Counted from the stretch's first letter, positions 1 through 6,880 are shown. The stretch is 10,678 nucleotides of DNA from Desulfuromonadales bacterium (GCA_030630015.1 DAOVNV010000069.1:1-10678), one strand, 5' to 3'. Numbers and translations are program-made. Notes: generated from the sequence alone by a model not told the origin.

Positions 1-780
1 CACGTTCTGCCATACCTGTTGGAGTTCTTCCCGCCACCGGTCCCCGAGGCACGCAGACTGTTTACAGTTTTCGGACTTCCCGAGCCGGAGGTTGAGTCGC
101 GTCTGAACGCAGCAGCGCTGCCGGAGGCAATCTCGATTGCGTTTGCCGTGGAACTTCCTTTTGTACAGGTCAAATTGCACGCCTGCGGCGATGATGCGGA
201 GCACATCATCGATCTGGCGGAACTCGGGGCCAGGAAAATCCTCGGAGAGTTTATCGTCGGGTTTGGCAATGAGACTTTGGCCGCAACCACCACCCGGCTT
301 CTCATAGACACCGGCCTGACCATCGCGCTGGCGGAATCCTGCACCGGCGGCATGATCTCCCAACAGATAACCGACCAATCCGGAGCATCAGCCGTCCTTG
401 AACGCAGCGCAGTTTCGTATGCCGACACGGCCAAACAGGACTGGCTGAAAGTCCCCGCAGAAATTCTCAACGGTCCGGGAGCCGTGAGTTCAGAATGTGC
501 CCTGGCCATGGCACAGGGGGTCAGAATTGCCGCACGGACCCAAGTGGGTCTCGCCGTGACCGGCATCGCCGGGCCCACCGGAGGAACTCCGGAGAAACCG
601 GTCGGCACGGTCTTTATGGCCATGGCGACTGAAACGAAGCAGCGGGTCGAACACTTGCAGTTTTCGGGTGATCGGCACCAGGTTCGCCTGCGCACGACCT
701 GTACAGCCCTCGATTGGCTGCGACGCCTAGCCCTCGAGCGGCTCGGCGAGGCGACACAAATCGTGGAGAAGCCTGTATGA
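1..780 (+). CDS. cinA: CinA family protein, nicotinamide-nucleotide amidohydrolase domain (5' partial)
   Basis: The frame is open from the first base to TGA at 778-780, giving 259 residues. The start lies outside the window, so about the first third to 40% of a usual ~415-residue CinA is missing. The visible part begins near the end of the MoaB-like N-terminal domain, passes a linker domain (about residues 30-90) and contains the complete C-terminal PncC domain. That domain shows the family motifs AESCTGG (about 111-117) and TGIAGPTGG (about 187-195). It is known to deamidate nicotinamide mononucleotide to nicotinate mononucleotide in NAD salvage, while the N-terminal domain of full CinA proteins has been linked to ADP-ribose hydrolysis. 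It overlaps thpR by ATGA. Placement just upstream of recA matches the common pncC/cinA-recA order. The TTG at 19 is internal and not a credible start. Confidence 0.93.
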   Translation, partial: HVLPYLLEFFPPPVPEARRLFTVFGLPEPEVESRLNAAALPEAISIAFAVELPFVQVKLHACGDDAEHIIDLAELGARKILGEFIVGFGNETLAATTTRLLIDTGLTIALAESCTGGMISQQITDQSGASAVLERSAVSYADTAKQDWLKVPAEILNGPGAVSSECALAMAQGVRIAARTQVGLAVTGIAGPTGGTPEKPVGTVFMAMATETKQRVEHLQFSGDRHQVRLRTTCTALDWLRRLALERLGEATQIVEKPV

Positions 781-1337
781 CACTTGACCGGGCTTTCCTG
801 GCAATTCCAATATCGCAACAAACCCGAAATATGGTTGCCGAATTACAGTCCAGCCTGGCTTCTGGGGTCAGAAACCTGCGCTGTGCACACCCTGAGACAC
901 TTCACCTGACCTTGCATTTCTTCGGCAAGCTCTCAGAGGAAAATCTTGAAAAGGTCAAGGCTTCTATGCTATCCGTAGGGCTTAACACAAAGCCTTTTCA
1001 AGTTGACATTCATGGACTGGGAGTTTTCCCGAGCCTCCGTCGGCCTCGTGTACTCTGGCTGGGGCTTGTTCCTGCGAAGCCCCTTCAGTCCCTGCACCGG
1101 GCCTGGCGGGAAGCCCTCTTCCTGGCAGGCATGCCACTGGAAGACAAACCGTTCACTCCGCACCTGACAATCGGGCGGTTTCGACACAAGGGGAACGGAC
1201 TGGAAGATCTGCTGGAAGAACACACCGACCGCCTGTTCGGAAGCTTGGCGGTGGAACAGATGATCCTTTACGAAAGCCGGTTGTCCGCACAGCGGGCAGA
1301 ACACATTCCAGTTCACACAGTGCACCTGGAAGGTTGA
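777..1337 (+). CDS. thpR: RNA 2',3'-cyclic phosphodiesterase (2'-5' RNA ligase family, LigT/ThpR)
   Basis: This 186-residue protein belongs to the 2H phosphoesterase superfamily. Both catalytic HxT/S-x motifs are present: HLTL at 43-46 and HLTI at 129-132. They are spaced as in bacterial ThpR, which hydrolyses 2',3'-cyclic phosphate RNA ends and can ligate 2'-5' tRNA halves in vitro; it acts in the cytoplasm. I start it at ATG 777, which overlaps the cinA stop as ATGA and has GGAG at 765-768, 8 nt upstream. A longer open frame reaches back to 714, but that stretch lies inside cinA and has no family similarity. The length is normal for the family. The ATGA overlap points to translational coupling with cinA. 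Physiological role in bacteria remains poorly defined. Confidence 0.92.
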   Translation: MTLDRAFLAIPISQQTRNMVAELQSSLASGVRNLRCAHPETLHLTLHFFGKLSEENLEKVKASMLSVGLNTKPFQVDIHGLGVFPSLRRPRVLWLGLVPAKPLQSLHRAWREALFLAGMPLEDKPFTPHLTIGRFRHKGNGLEDLLEEHTDRLFGSLAVEQMILYESRLSAQRAEHIPVHTVHLEG

Positions 1338-1353
1338 TCGCAAACGATCCCTT
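1330..1353 (+). terminator. Short bulged hairpin at the thpR/recA junction; weak terminator or operator candidate
   Basis: AAGG (1330-1333) and GATCG (1336-1340) pair with CGATC (1345-1349) and CCTT (1350-1353) around a CAAA loop, with a 2-nt TT bulge. The stem spans the thpR stop codon. Only TTTT (1352-1355) follows, half of it within the stem, so intrinsic termination would be weak. The core GATCG-N4-CGATC could equally be a protein-binding dyad upstream of recA. I found no GGTT-N2-C-N4-G-N3-ACC box of the kind described for Geobacter LexA. Confidence 0.35.
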
Positions 1354-1363
1354 TTCACGGTTG

Positions 1364-1370
1364 TTATATT
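1364..1370 (+). promoter_or_regulatory. Possible -10 region for recA
   Basis: The 75-bp gap between thpR and recA contains an AT-rich TTATATT, the best -10-like match, about 43 nt before the recA start. No good -35 hexamer lies 16-18 nt upstream of it, so the assignment is weak. recA usually has its own promoter, which is the main reason to list it. Confidence 0.25.
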
Positions 1371-1396
1371 TGCCGATGCAATTGACTCATCAAAAC

Positions 1397-1404
1397 TAGG
1401 AGGA
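1397..1404 (+). promoter_or_regulatory. Shine-Dalgarno sequence that fixes the recA start
   Basis: TAGGAGGA is a near-consensus ribosome binding site ending 8 nt before ATG 1413. Another in-frame ATG at 1404 overlaps its last base and therefore cannot be the start. Confidence 0.85.
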
Positions 1405-1412
1405 TGCAAACC

Positions 1413-2435
1413 ATGGCAGACGAAAACAGAAACCGGGCCATTGAACTGGCCATGGGACAAATAGAGAAGCAGTTCGGCAAAGGCAGCATCATGCGCCTCG
1501 GCGAGGATTCGGTCCTACCCGAGATCCAGGTGATTTCGACCGGTGCCCTCAGCCTCGACATCGCTCTGGGCGTCGGCGGCATCCCCCGGGGCCGTATTAT
1601 CGAAATCTATGGTCCGGAATCGTCGGGCAAGACCACCCTGGCTTTGCACATCGTGGCTGAAGCACAAAAAACCGGCGGCATCGCGGCATTCATCGATGCC
1701 GAGCATGCCCTGGATGTCCACTATGCGCGCAACCTTGGCGTCAACACAGACAACCTGCTGATCTCCCAACCGGACACCGGCGAGCAGGCCCTTGAAATCA
1801 CCGAAGTCCTGGTACGCAGCGGCGCCATTGATGTCCTGGTTATCGACTCAGTTGCAGCCCTGGTGCCGCGTGCGGAAATCGAGGGTGAAATGGGCGATGC
1901 GCACATGGGCCTGCAGGCCCGCCTGATGTCGCAGGCTCTGCGCAAATTGACGGCCACTATCAGCAAGTCACGTTGCAGTGTGATCTTCATCAACCAGATC
2001 CGCATGAAGATCGGGGTGATGTTCGGCAACCCCGAAACCACCACCGGCGGCAACGCCCTGAAATTTTATTCTTCGGTACGCATGGACATCCGCCGCATCG
2101 GAGCCCTCAAGCAGGGTCAGGATGTGATCGGCAACCGTACCCGGGTCAAAGTTGTGAAAAACAAGGTGGCTCCACCCTTCAAGGAAACCGAATTCGACAT
2201 CATGTACGGTCAGGGCATCTCCCGTGAAGGTGACCTGGTGGACTTGGGCGTCGATTGCGAAGTGGTCGAGAAAAGCGGTTCCTGGTTCTCCTACGGTGAT
2301 AACCGGATCGGCCAGGGTCGTGAAAATGCCAAGACATTCCTTGTCGAGCACCCTGAGATCGCAACTGAAATCGAAAGTAAAGTCCTGGAGCATTTTGGAA
2401 TGACGGCGGCTTCCGCCCCTGCTGAAGGAGAATAG
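1413..2435 (+). CDS. recA: Recombinase A (RecA)
   Basis: This 340-residue protein is full length for RecA. It polymerises on single-stranded DNA, catalyses homologous pairing and strand exchange, and stimulates LexA self-cleavage in the SOS response. Visible elements are the N-terminal oligomerisation helix, Walker A GPESSGKT (67-74), the DAEHA segment with the catalytic glutamate E97, Walker B VLVIDS (141-146), NQIR with the ATP-sensing Q195, and the L2 loop GVMFGNPETTTGG (201-213). The C-terminal domain ends in an acidic tail typical of the family. The start at 1413 is chosen from the strong SD at 1397-1404. pilT follows after only 4 nt. Work on Geobacter sulfurreducens reported that its LexA proteins do not bind the recA promoter; I see no LexA-like box here, which agrees, though absence by eye is weak evidence. 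Confidence 0.99.
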   Translation: MADENRNRAIELAMGQIEKQFGKGSIMRLGEDSVLPEIQVISTGALSLDIALGVGGIPRGRIIEIYGPESSGKTTLALHIVAEAQKTGGIAAFIDAEHALDVHYARNLGVNTDNLLISQPDTGEQALEITEVLVRSGAIDVLVIDSVAALVPRAEIEGEMGDAHMGLQARLMSQALRKLTATISKSRCSVIFINQIRMKIGVMFGNPETTTGGNALKFYSSVRMDIRRIGALKQGQDVIGNRTRVKVVKNKVAPPFKETEFDIMYGQGISREGDLVDLGVDCEVVEKSGSWFSYGDNRIGQGRENAKTFLVEHPEIATEIESKVLEHFGMTAASAPAEGE

Positions 2436-2439
2436 ACCC

Positions 2440-3576
2440 ATGGATCTCAACGAAATTCTGTCGGTCGGTCTCAAGTCAAAGGCCTCTGATATTCATCTCA
2501 AGGCGGGACTGCCGCCAATCTATCGGATCGACGGCACCCTGAGACCGCTGCCCAAGGCGCCCAGGATTTCTCCGGAGATGACCGAGCAGATTGCCCAGCA
2601 GATCATGAACGATCTGCAAAAGGAGCGGTTTGAAAAAGCCAGAGAAGTCGACCTGGCCTACGGGGTCCCCGGCTTGGGTCGCTTCCGCGTTAATGTCTTC
2701 TCGCAGCGCGGATCAATTTCGCTGGTTTTCCGTGCCATTCCCTTCGACATCAAGGACGTCGACGAGCTGATGCTGCCGCCAGTCGTCAAGAAACTGGGTA
2801 TGGCCAACCGCGGCCTGATCCTGGTCACAGGTGCGACAGGATCCGGCAAATCGACCACCCTGGCCGCCATGATCGACTACATTAATGCCAACCGCAAAAC
2901 TCACATTGTCACAATTGAGGATCCGATCGAATTCCTGCACCGCGACAAGAAAAGCATTATCAACCAGCGTGAAATCGGATCCGACACCGAAGGTTTCCAG
3001 GTTGCCTTGAAAAGTGCCTTGCGCCAGGATCCCGATGTCATCCTGGTCGGGGAAATGCGCGACCACGAAACCATTGAAACGGCTATCATGGCAGCTGAAA
3101 CGGGCCACCTGGTACTGTCGACATTACACACCGTTGATGCCACCGAAACGGTCAACCGGATCATTTCAGTCTTCCCCCCCTACCAGCAGCGCCAGATCCG
3201 TATCCAGCTGGCCGCAGTTCTCAAGGGGGTCATCTCCATGCGCCTGGTTCCCAAGGCCGACGGCAAGGGCCGCGTTCCCGCCGTGGAAGTCATGGTTTCG
3301 ACAGCGCGCGTAAGGCAGATGATCGACGATAAGGAGTTGACCAAGTCTTTGCCTGAAGTCATTCAGCAAGGCTACGAATCCTATGGGATGCAGACGTTTG
3401 ACCAGTCACTGATGGCCCTGTTGAAAAACAAGCAGATTTCCTTTGAAGAAGCTCTCCGCCAGGCTTCCAACCCGGATGACTTCAAGCTGAAGATATCGGG
3501 TGTGTCTTCCACCTCGGACCTCACCTGGGACGCCTTTGAGGGAATGGATGACGAACCGACCGACACGGAAGAGTGA
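2440..3576 (+). CDS. pilT: Type IV pilus twitching motility (retraction) ATPase PilT
   Basis: This 378-residue protein is a secretion-superfamily hexameric ATPase that powers pilus depolymerisation at the inner membrane. It is PilT-like rather than PilB-like: it starts directly with a PAS-like N-terminal domain (LxxxxxxxASDIHLKxGxPPIYRIDG, 6-32) and lacks the long PilB N-terminus. Walker A is GATGSGKSTT (131-140). The Asp box is ITIEDPIE-like (VTIEDPIEF, 157-165), Walker B is DVILVGEMRD (199-208), and the His box is GHLVLSTLHT (222-231). The region matching the PilT AIRNLI retraction motif reads ARVRQMIDDKEL (289-300), a diverged version. The C-terminus extends in an acidic tail (about 365-378). 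GAAGGAG at 2424-2430 precedes ATG by 9 nt and lies inside the recA 3' end. Genomes of this group usually carry several pilT copies, so this need not be the main twitching motor. Its end overlaps recX by 29 nt. Confidence 0.95.
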   Translation: MDLNEILSVGLKSKASDIHLKAGLPPIYRIDGTLRPLPKAPRISPEMTEQIAQQIMNDLQKERFEKAREVDLAYGVPGLGRFRVNVFSQRGSISLVFRAIPFDIKDVDELMLPPVVKKLGMANRGLILVTGATGSGKSTTLAAMIDYINANRKTHIVTIEDPIEFLHRDKKSIINQREIGSDTEGFQVALKSALRQDPDVILVGEMRDHETIETAIMAAETGHLVLSTLHTVDATETVNRIISVFPPYQQRQIRIQLAAVLKGVISMRLVPKADGKGRVPAVEVMVSTARVRQMIDDKELTKSLPEVIQQGYESYGMQTFDQSLMALLKNKQISFEEALRQASNPDDFKLKISGVSSTSDLTWDAFEGMDDEPTDTEE

Positions 3577-4018
3577 TCCTAACCCCTGGGCAACGGCCCT
3601 GAGGATGCTGAATCGCAGGGACTACGGTGTTTCTGAACTTGCCAAGCGCTTGAATGAGAGGGGTTTTTCGGAGGACCAGGTCAAGGCAGTGCTGAAGCGG
3701 TGCGTCGAACTGGACTACCTGGATGACGCCCGCTACGCTTCGGCCAGGGCTCGCAGCCTGATGCGGCAGGGGCGTGCAGTCGGTCGCTGCATTCTGGCCG
3801 ATTTAAGACAACGGGGCATTGATGAGGAAACGGCCTGTCTGGCTCTTGAGGACGCTCGCGGGGAGCTGAGTGACCAAAGCGTTTTGACCGCCCTTTTGGA
3901 GCGCAGGTTTCCGGAATTTGATTTCAGCGCGGCAGCGGTCAAAGAGCGGCGGCGCGTTATCCATTTTTTACAGAGACGAGGTTTTCCCCTTGACCTCATT
4001 ATGCAAGAATTGATGTAA
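3548..4018 (+). CDS. recX: Regulatory protein RecX
   Basis: This 156-residue protein modulates RecA, typically by binding within or capping the RecA filament and limiting its extension. It is all-alpha with three-helix repeats. The family start is seen in NPWATALRMLNRRDYGVSELAKRL (12-35), followed by a GFSEDQVKAVL helix and the signature LDYLDDARYASARARSLMRQGR (55-76). I choose ATG 3548, which overlaps pilT by 29 nt and has GAGGG (3538-3542) 5 nt upstream. The next in-frame ATG (3605) would remove conserved residues and has its GAGG directly abutting the start codon. The 3' end is odd: the stop TAA (4016-4018) lies within the terminal inverted repeat of an inserted palindromic element, so the last residue and the stop come from the insertion junction. 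The fold should be intact, since the lost tail would be short. Confidence 0.92.
   Translation: MTNRPTRKSDPNPWATALRMLNRRDYGVSELAKRLNERGFSEDQVKAVLKRCVELDYLDDARYASARARSLMRQGRAVGRCILADLRQRGIDEETACLALEDARGELSDQSVLTALLERRFPEFDFSAAAVKERRRVIHFLQRRGFPLDLIMQELM
4007..4014 (+). repeat. Left copy of the flanking direct repeat (putative target-site duplication)
   Basis: GAATTGAT directly abuts the left terminal inverted repeat and matches GAATTGAC on the right side at 7 of 8 positions, the single difference being a transition. It lies in the last codons of recX. Confidence 0.65.
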
Positions 4019-4147
4019 CTATTCAGCATCTCAGCGAGGGCATGTGGTCTACAGCCATTGCCTGCGTACAATGTTGTCACTTAACTTCCCGCAAGCAACA
4101 GCTATAGCCCACATGCTGTGCGCTTAGTCAAACAGCTGAATAGTTAC
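4015..4147. mobile_element. 133-bp palindromic MITE-like element, possibly IS66-derived
   Basis: The ends are perfect 13-bp inverted repeats: GTAACTATTCAGC (4015-4027) and GCTGAATAGTTAC (4135-4147). Inside are a 7-bp arm pair with one mismatch (4030-4036 with 4121-4127) and a 27-bp arm pair with five mismatches (4040-4066 with 4090-4116), around a 23-nt loop (4067-4089). Eight-bp near-identical direct repeats flank it. IS66-family elements are known for ends beginning GTAA and for 8-bp target duplications, and both fit. There is no room for a transposase, so it would be non-autonomous and mobilised in trans. It separates recX from alaS, which would otherwise be about 5 nt apart, and supplies the recX stop codon. 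An alternative is a structured leader of alaS, but that would not explain the direct repeats. No copy elsewhere in this window supports mobility, so the family call is inference. Confidence 0.7.
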
Positions 4148-4155
4148 GAATTGAC
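4148..4155 (+). repeat. Right copy of the flanking direct repeat (putative target-site duplication)
   Basis: GAATTGAC directly abuts the right terminal inverted repeat and pairs with GAATTGAT at 4007-4014. It stands just before the alaS ribosome binding site. Confidence 0.65.
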
Positions 4156-4156
4156 C

Positions 4157-4165
4157 AGGAAAGGA
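4157..4165 (+). promoter_or_regulatory. Ribosome binding site of alaS
   Basis: AGGAAAGGA is the only purine-rich SD-like stretch before ATG 4180. Its spacing of 14 nt is longer than usual. The palindromic element ends only 9 bp upstream, so folding of that element could influence access to this site. Confidence 0.5.
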
Positions 4166-4179
4166 ACACAGTAGAAGCC

Positions 4180-6825
4180 ATGTTAACCGGCAACGACCTC
4201 CGCGCACGCTTTTTGAAGTTTTTCGAAGACCGTGGCCACACCGTGGTCTCCTCATCTTCGCTTGTTCCCCACAATGATCCGACCCTGCTGTTCACCAACG
4301 CCGGAATGAACCAGTTCAAAGACTGCTTTCTCGGGCAGGAGAAACGGGTTTACGTGCGTGCGACCACCTCGCAGAAGTGCGTCAGAGCGGGCGGCAAGCA
4401 CAACGACCTGGAAAATGTCGGCAGAACGGCACGCCACCATACTTTTTTCGAAATGCTCGGCAACTTTTCCTTTGGGGACTACTTCAAACGCGAAGCGATT
4501 GCCTACGCCTGGGAGTTCCTGACCAAAGAACTCGGGCTCGACAAGAACCGCCTGTATGTTTCCGTCTATACTGATGACGATGAAGCGGCCGATATCTGGC
4601 ACGAACAGGAGGGCGTTCCCAAGGAACGCATTTTCCGCTTTGAGGAAGACAATTTCTGGTCGATGGGCGATACCGGCCCTTGCGGCCCCTGTTCGGAAAT
4701 TTTCTATGACAACGGCCCCGAAATCGGCTGCGACAGCCCAGACTGCACGGTTGGCTGCGACTGCGATCGCTACATGGAGATCTGGAACAACGTCTTCATG
4801 CAGTTCAACAGAAGCAGCGACGGCAAACTAACGCCTCTCCCCAAGCCGGCAGTCGACACCGGCATGGGTCTTGAGAGGCTCACCACGGTCATGCAGGGGG
4901 TCAAATCGAATTACGACACCGACCTGTTACGCGGCATTATCAGTTTTATCGAGGAACTTGCCGGTAAAAAATATGGCGACGACATCGACGATGACGTTTC
5001 CATGCGCGTCATGGCCGACCACAGCCGGGCTTCCGCTTACCTGATCGCCGACGGGGTTCTGCCCAGCAACGAAGGCCGGGGCTACGTGCTGCGCCGCATC
5101 ATGCGGCGGGCCATGCGCCATGCCAAAATGCTTGGTTTCGAAGGTTCTGTCCTCCATAAAACCTCGACCTTTGTCCTCGAATCGATGGCAACGGCCTATC
5201 CGGAGGAAGCGGGCCGCAAGCAATTTGTCGCAAAGATCGTCAAGAACGAGGAAGAGCGGTTCATGCACACCCTCGACAAGGGGTTACGCATCCTCAACGA
5301 CGAGGTGGATCAACTCAAAAAATCGGGGGCGAAGGTCATTCCCGGGCCGGTTCTGTTCAAGCTTTACGATACCTACGGCTTCCCCTCCGACCTGACCGGC
5401 GATATTGTTGAGGCGGAGGGCTTCACGATCGATGAAGCCGGCTTTGAACAATGTATGGAAGAACAGCGCAAAAAGGCCCGTGAGCATTGGAAAGGTTCAG
5501 GTGAAGAAGCGATCAGCGGTATTTATCGACAGTTGATTGAGCAGGGCTTCAAATCAATCTTCTGCGGCTACGATCAGCTGACCGACACCTCCCAGGTCAC
5601 TGCAATCATCCACGACGGCGAACAGGTCAGCCAGGCCAAGGTCGGCGAACAGGTTGAAATCGTCACGGGATCGACCCCCTTCTACGGCGAATCGGGCGGC
5701 CAGGTCGGCGACCTGGGTGAACTGACCGGGACGGAAGGCAAGATGACCGTGACCGACACCAGGAAGCCCCTGCCAGGCCTGACCGTACACGTTGGCAAAA
5801 TCACGGAAGGCGTTTTGCAGATTGGTCAGAAGGTGGATCTGGCCGTCGACGGAACGGCCCGTCAAGCCACAGCACTCAATCATACCGCGACCCATATCCT
5901 GCATGCCGTACTGGTCGAGGTTCTTGGAGACCATGTCAAACAGGCGGGCTCCATGGTTGCACCCAACCGGCTGCGCTTCGACTTCAACCATTTTTCGGCA
6001 GTCACCCCGCAAGAACTCCGACGGATCGAAACCGAGGTCAATCAGCACATCCGTGAGAATGCTGCCGTGGATACCGAGGAAATGGAACATGAGCAGGCGA
6101 TTGCCGCCGGAGCCACAGCCCTGTTTGGTGAAAAATACGGGGAGCACGTTCGCGTCGTCAATCTCGGCGAGTTCAGTATGGAGCTCTGTGGGGGGACCCA
6201 CACTTCGGCGGCAGGCGATATTGGCCTGTTCAAGATTGTCCAGGAAGCCGGCATCGCCGCCGGCGTGCGGCGCATCGAAGCAGTCACCGGAGCCGGAGCG
6301 CTGGCACTGGTCCAGCAGCAGGAAGACGCCATCAACCGGATGGCCGGCGTGGTCAAAAGCGACCGTTCCCAACTGGAGAACCGGCTGAACAGGATGGTGG
6401 AACGTCAGAAGGAACTTGAACGGGAGTTGGCAACCCTGGAAAGCCGGCTAAAAGCCGAACAGGCGGATGACATTCTGAGCCAGACCCAGGAGATCGAAGG
6501 GGTCAAGCTGCTGGCTGCCCAGGTCGAATCCGCAGACGGCAAAGGTCTGCGCGACATGGCCGACAAACTACGCGACAAACTGGGCAGCGGCGTGGTTGCT
6601 ATCGGCTGTCCATATGAAGGCAAGGCGAATCTGCTGGTGGCCGTCACCAAGGATTTAACCGGCCGCCTGCACGCCGGCAAGCTGGTTGCAGCTCTCGCAG
6701 CCGAAGTGGGCGGACGCGGCGGTGGCCGCCCCGACCTGGCCCAGGCGGGTGGGGCGCAGCCTGAAAAACTCGAAGCAGCTCTGGCAAAAGTACCTGAGCT
6801 GGTTGCCAACGCACTGAACAGCTAG
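4180..6825 (+). CDS. alaS: Alanine--tRNA ligase (AlaRS)
   Basis: At 881 residues this is a normal-length bacterial AlaRS, which charges tRNA-Ala in the cytoplasm and hydrolyses mischarged Ser- and Gly-tRNA-Ala. The class II catalytic domain is clear from SSSLVPHNDPTLLFTNAGMNQF (24-45), TSQKCVRAGGKHNDLENVG (63-81) and FFEMLGNFSFGDYFK (89-103). The editing domain carries the zinc-type motif HTATH (H568, H572) and CGGTH (C670, H674), each shifted by four from the E. coli numbering. A coiled-coil-like stretch around 720-770 leads into the C-Ala domain, which ends with the glycine-rich GGRGGGRPDLAQAGG. The start ATG 4180 leaves the usual short N-terminus before the helix ending in RFLKFFEDRGH. Its place after recX is the common bacterial order. 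The gene is complete, with no signs of damage. Confidence 0.99.
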   Translation: MLTGNDLRARFLKFFEDRGHTVVSSSSLVPHNDPTLLFTNAGMNQFKDCFLGQEKRVYVRATTSQKCVRAGGKHNDLENVGRTARHHTFFEMLGNFSFGDYFKREAIAYAWEFLTKELGLDKNRLYVSVYTDDDEAADIWHEQEGVPKERIFRFEEDNFWSMGDTGPCGPCSEIFYDNGPEIGCDSPDCTVGCDCDRYMEIWNNVFMQFNRSSDGKLTPLPKPAVDTGMGLERLTTVMQGVKSNYDTDLLRGIISFIEELAGKKYGDDIDDDVSMRVMADHSRASAYLIADGVLPSNEGRGYVLRRIMRRAMRHAKMLGFEGSVLHKTSTFVLESMATAYPEEAGRKQFVAKIVKNEEERFMHTLDKGLRILNDEVDQLKKSGAKVIPGPVLFKLYDTYGFPSDLTGDIVEAEGFTIDEAGFEQCMEEQRKKAREHWKGSGEEAISGIYRQLIEQGFKSIFCGYDQLTDTSQVTAIIHDGEQVSQAKVGEQVEIVTGSTPFYGESGGQVGDLGELTGTEGKMTVTDTRKPLPGLTVHVGKITEGVLQIGQKVDLAVDGTARQATALNHTATHILHAVLVEVLGDHVKQAGSMVAPNRLRFDFNHFSAVTPQELRRIETEVNQHIRENAAVDTEEMEHEQAIAAGATALFGEKYGEHVRVVNLGEFSMELCGGTHTSAAGDIGLFKIVQEAGIAAGVRRIEAVTGAGALALVQQQEDAINRMAGVVKSDRSQLENRLNRMVERQKELERELATLESRLKAEQADDILSQTQEIEGVKLLAAQVESADGKGLRDMADKLRDKLGSGVVAIGCPYEGKANLLVAVTKDLTGRLHAGKLVAALAAEVGGRGGGRPDLAQAGGAQPEKLEAALAKVPELVANALNS

Positions 6826-6862
6826 GAGGGTGTTGGAGTATTTTAAATAGTCCGACAGCCTC
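6826..6862 (+). other. Intercistronic stem-loop directly after alaS
   Basis: The 18-nt arms 6826-6843 and 6845-6862 pair with two G-G mismatches and one G-T wobble around a single T at the tip; in RNA the A/T-rich top would open into a larger loop. It begins at the first base after the alaS stop. No T-tract follows (the next bases are TCAACCCGGG), so it is not a canonical intrinsic terminator. It could stabilise or process the message, or damp readthrough into the kinase gene. Confidence 0.5.
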
Positions 6863-6872
6863 TCAACCCGGG

Positions 6873-6880
6873 AAAAGGAG
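6873..6880 (+). promoter_or_regulatory. Shine-Dalgarno sequence that supports a GTG start of the kinase gene
   Basis: AAAAGGAG ends 6 nt before GTG 6887. The in-frame ATG at 6899 would be 18 nt away, so GTG is the better start. Confidence 0.7.

Noticed and set aside
714..776. Upstream extension of thpR
   Set aside because: It lies within cinA coding sequence, has no SD and no family similarity; ATG 777 has a good SD and ATGA overlap.
1306..1331. TTCCAG/CTGGAA inverted repeat near the end of thpR
   Set aside because: Only 6-bp arms with a 14-nt spacer inside coding sequence; expected by chance.
1338..1412. LexA (SOS) box upstream of recA
   Set aside because: Neither an E. coli-type CTG-N10-CAG box nor a Geobacter-type GGTT-N2-C-N4-G-N3-ACC box fits by eye; GGTTGATCGC lacks the required C and the ACC half.
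969..1460. 163-codon - strand frame across thpR and the recA start
   Set aside because: It is antisense to thpR motifs and crosses the recA leader and SD; no recognisable domain.
4019..4179. T-box or other riboswitch leader of alaS
   Set aside because: Structured, but no T-box features were seen, such leaders are typical of Gram-positives, and the terminal repeats plus direct duplications are better explained by an insertion.
5554..6372. 272-codon open frame on the - strand
   Set aside because: It lies wholly antisense to alaS, whose protein is complete and conserved; the frame is a by-product of GC-rich codon use.
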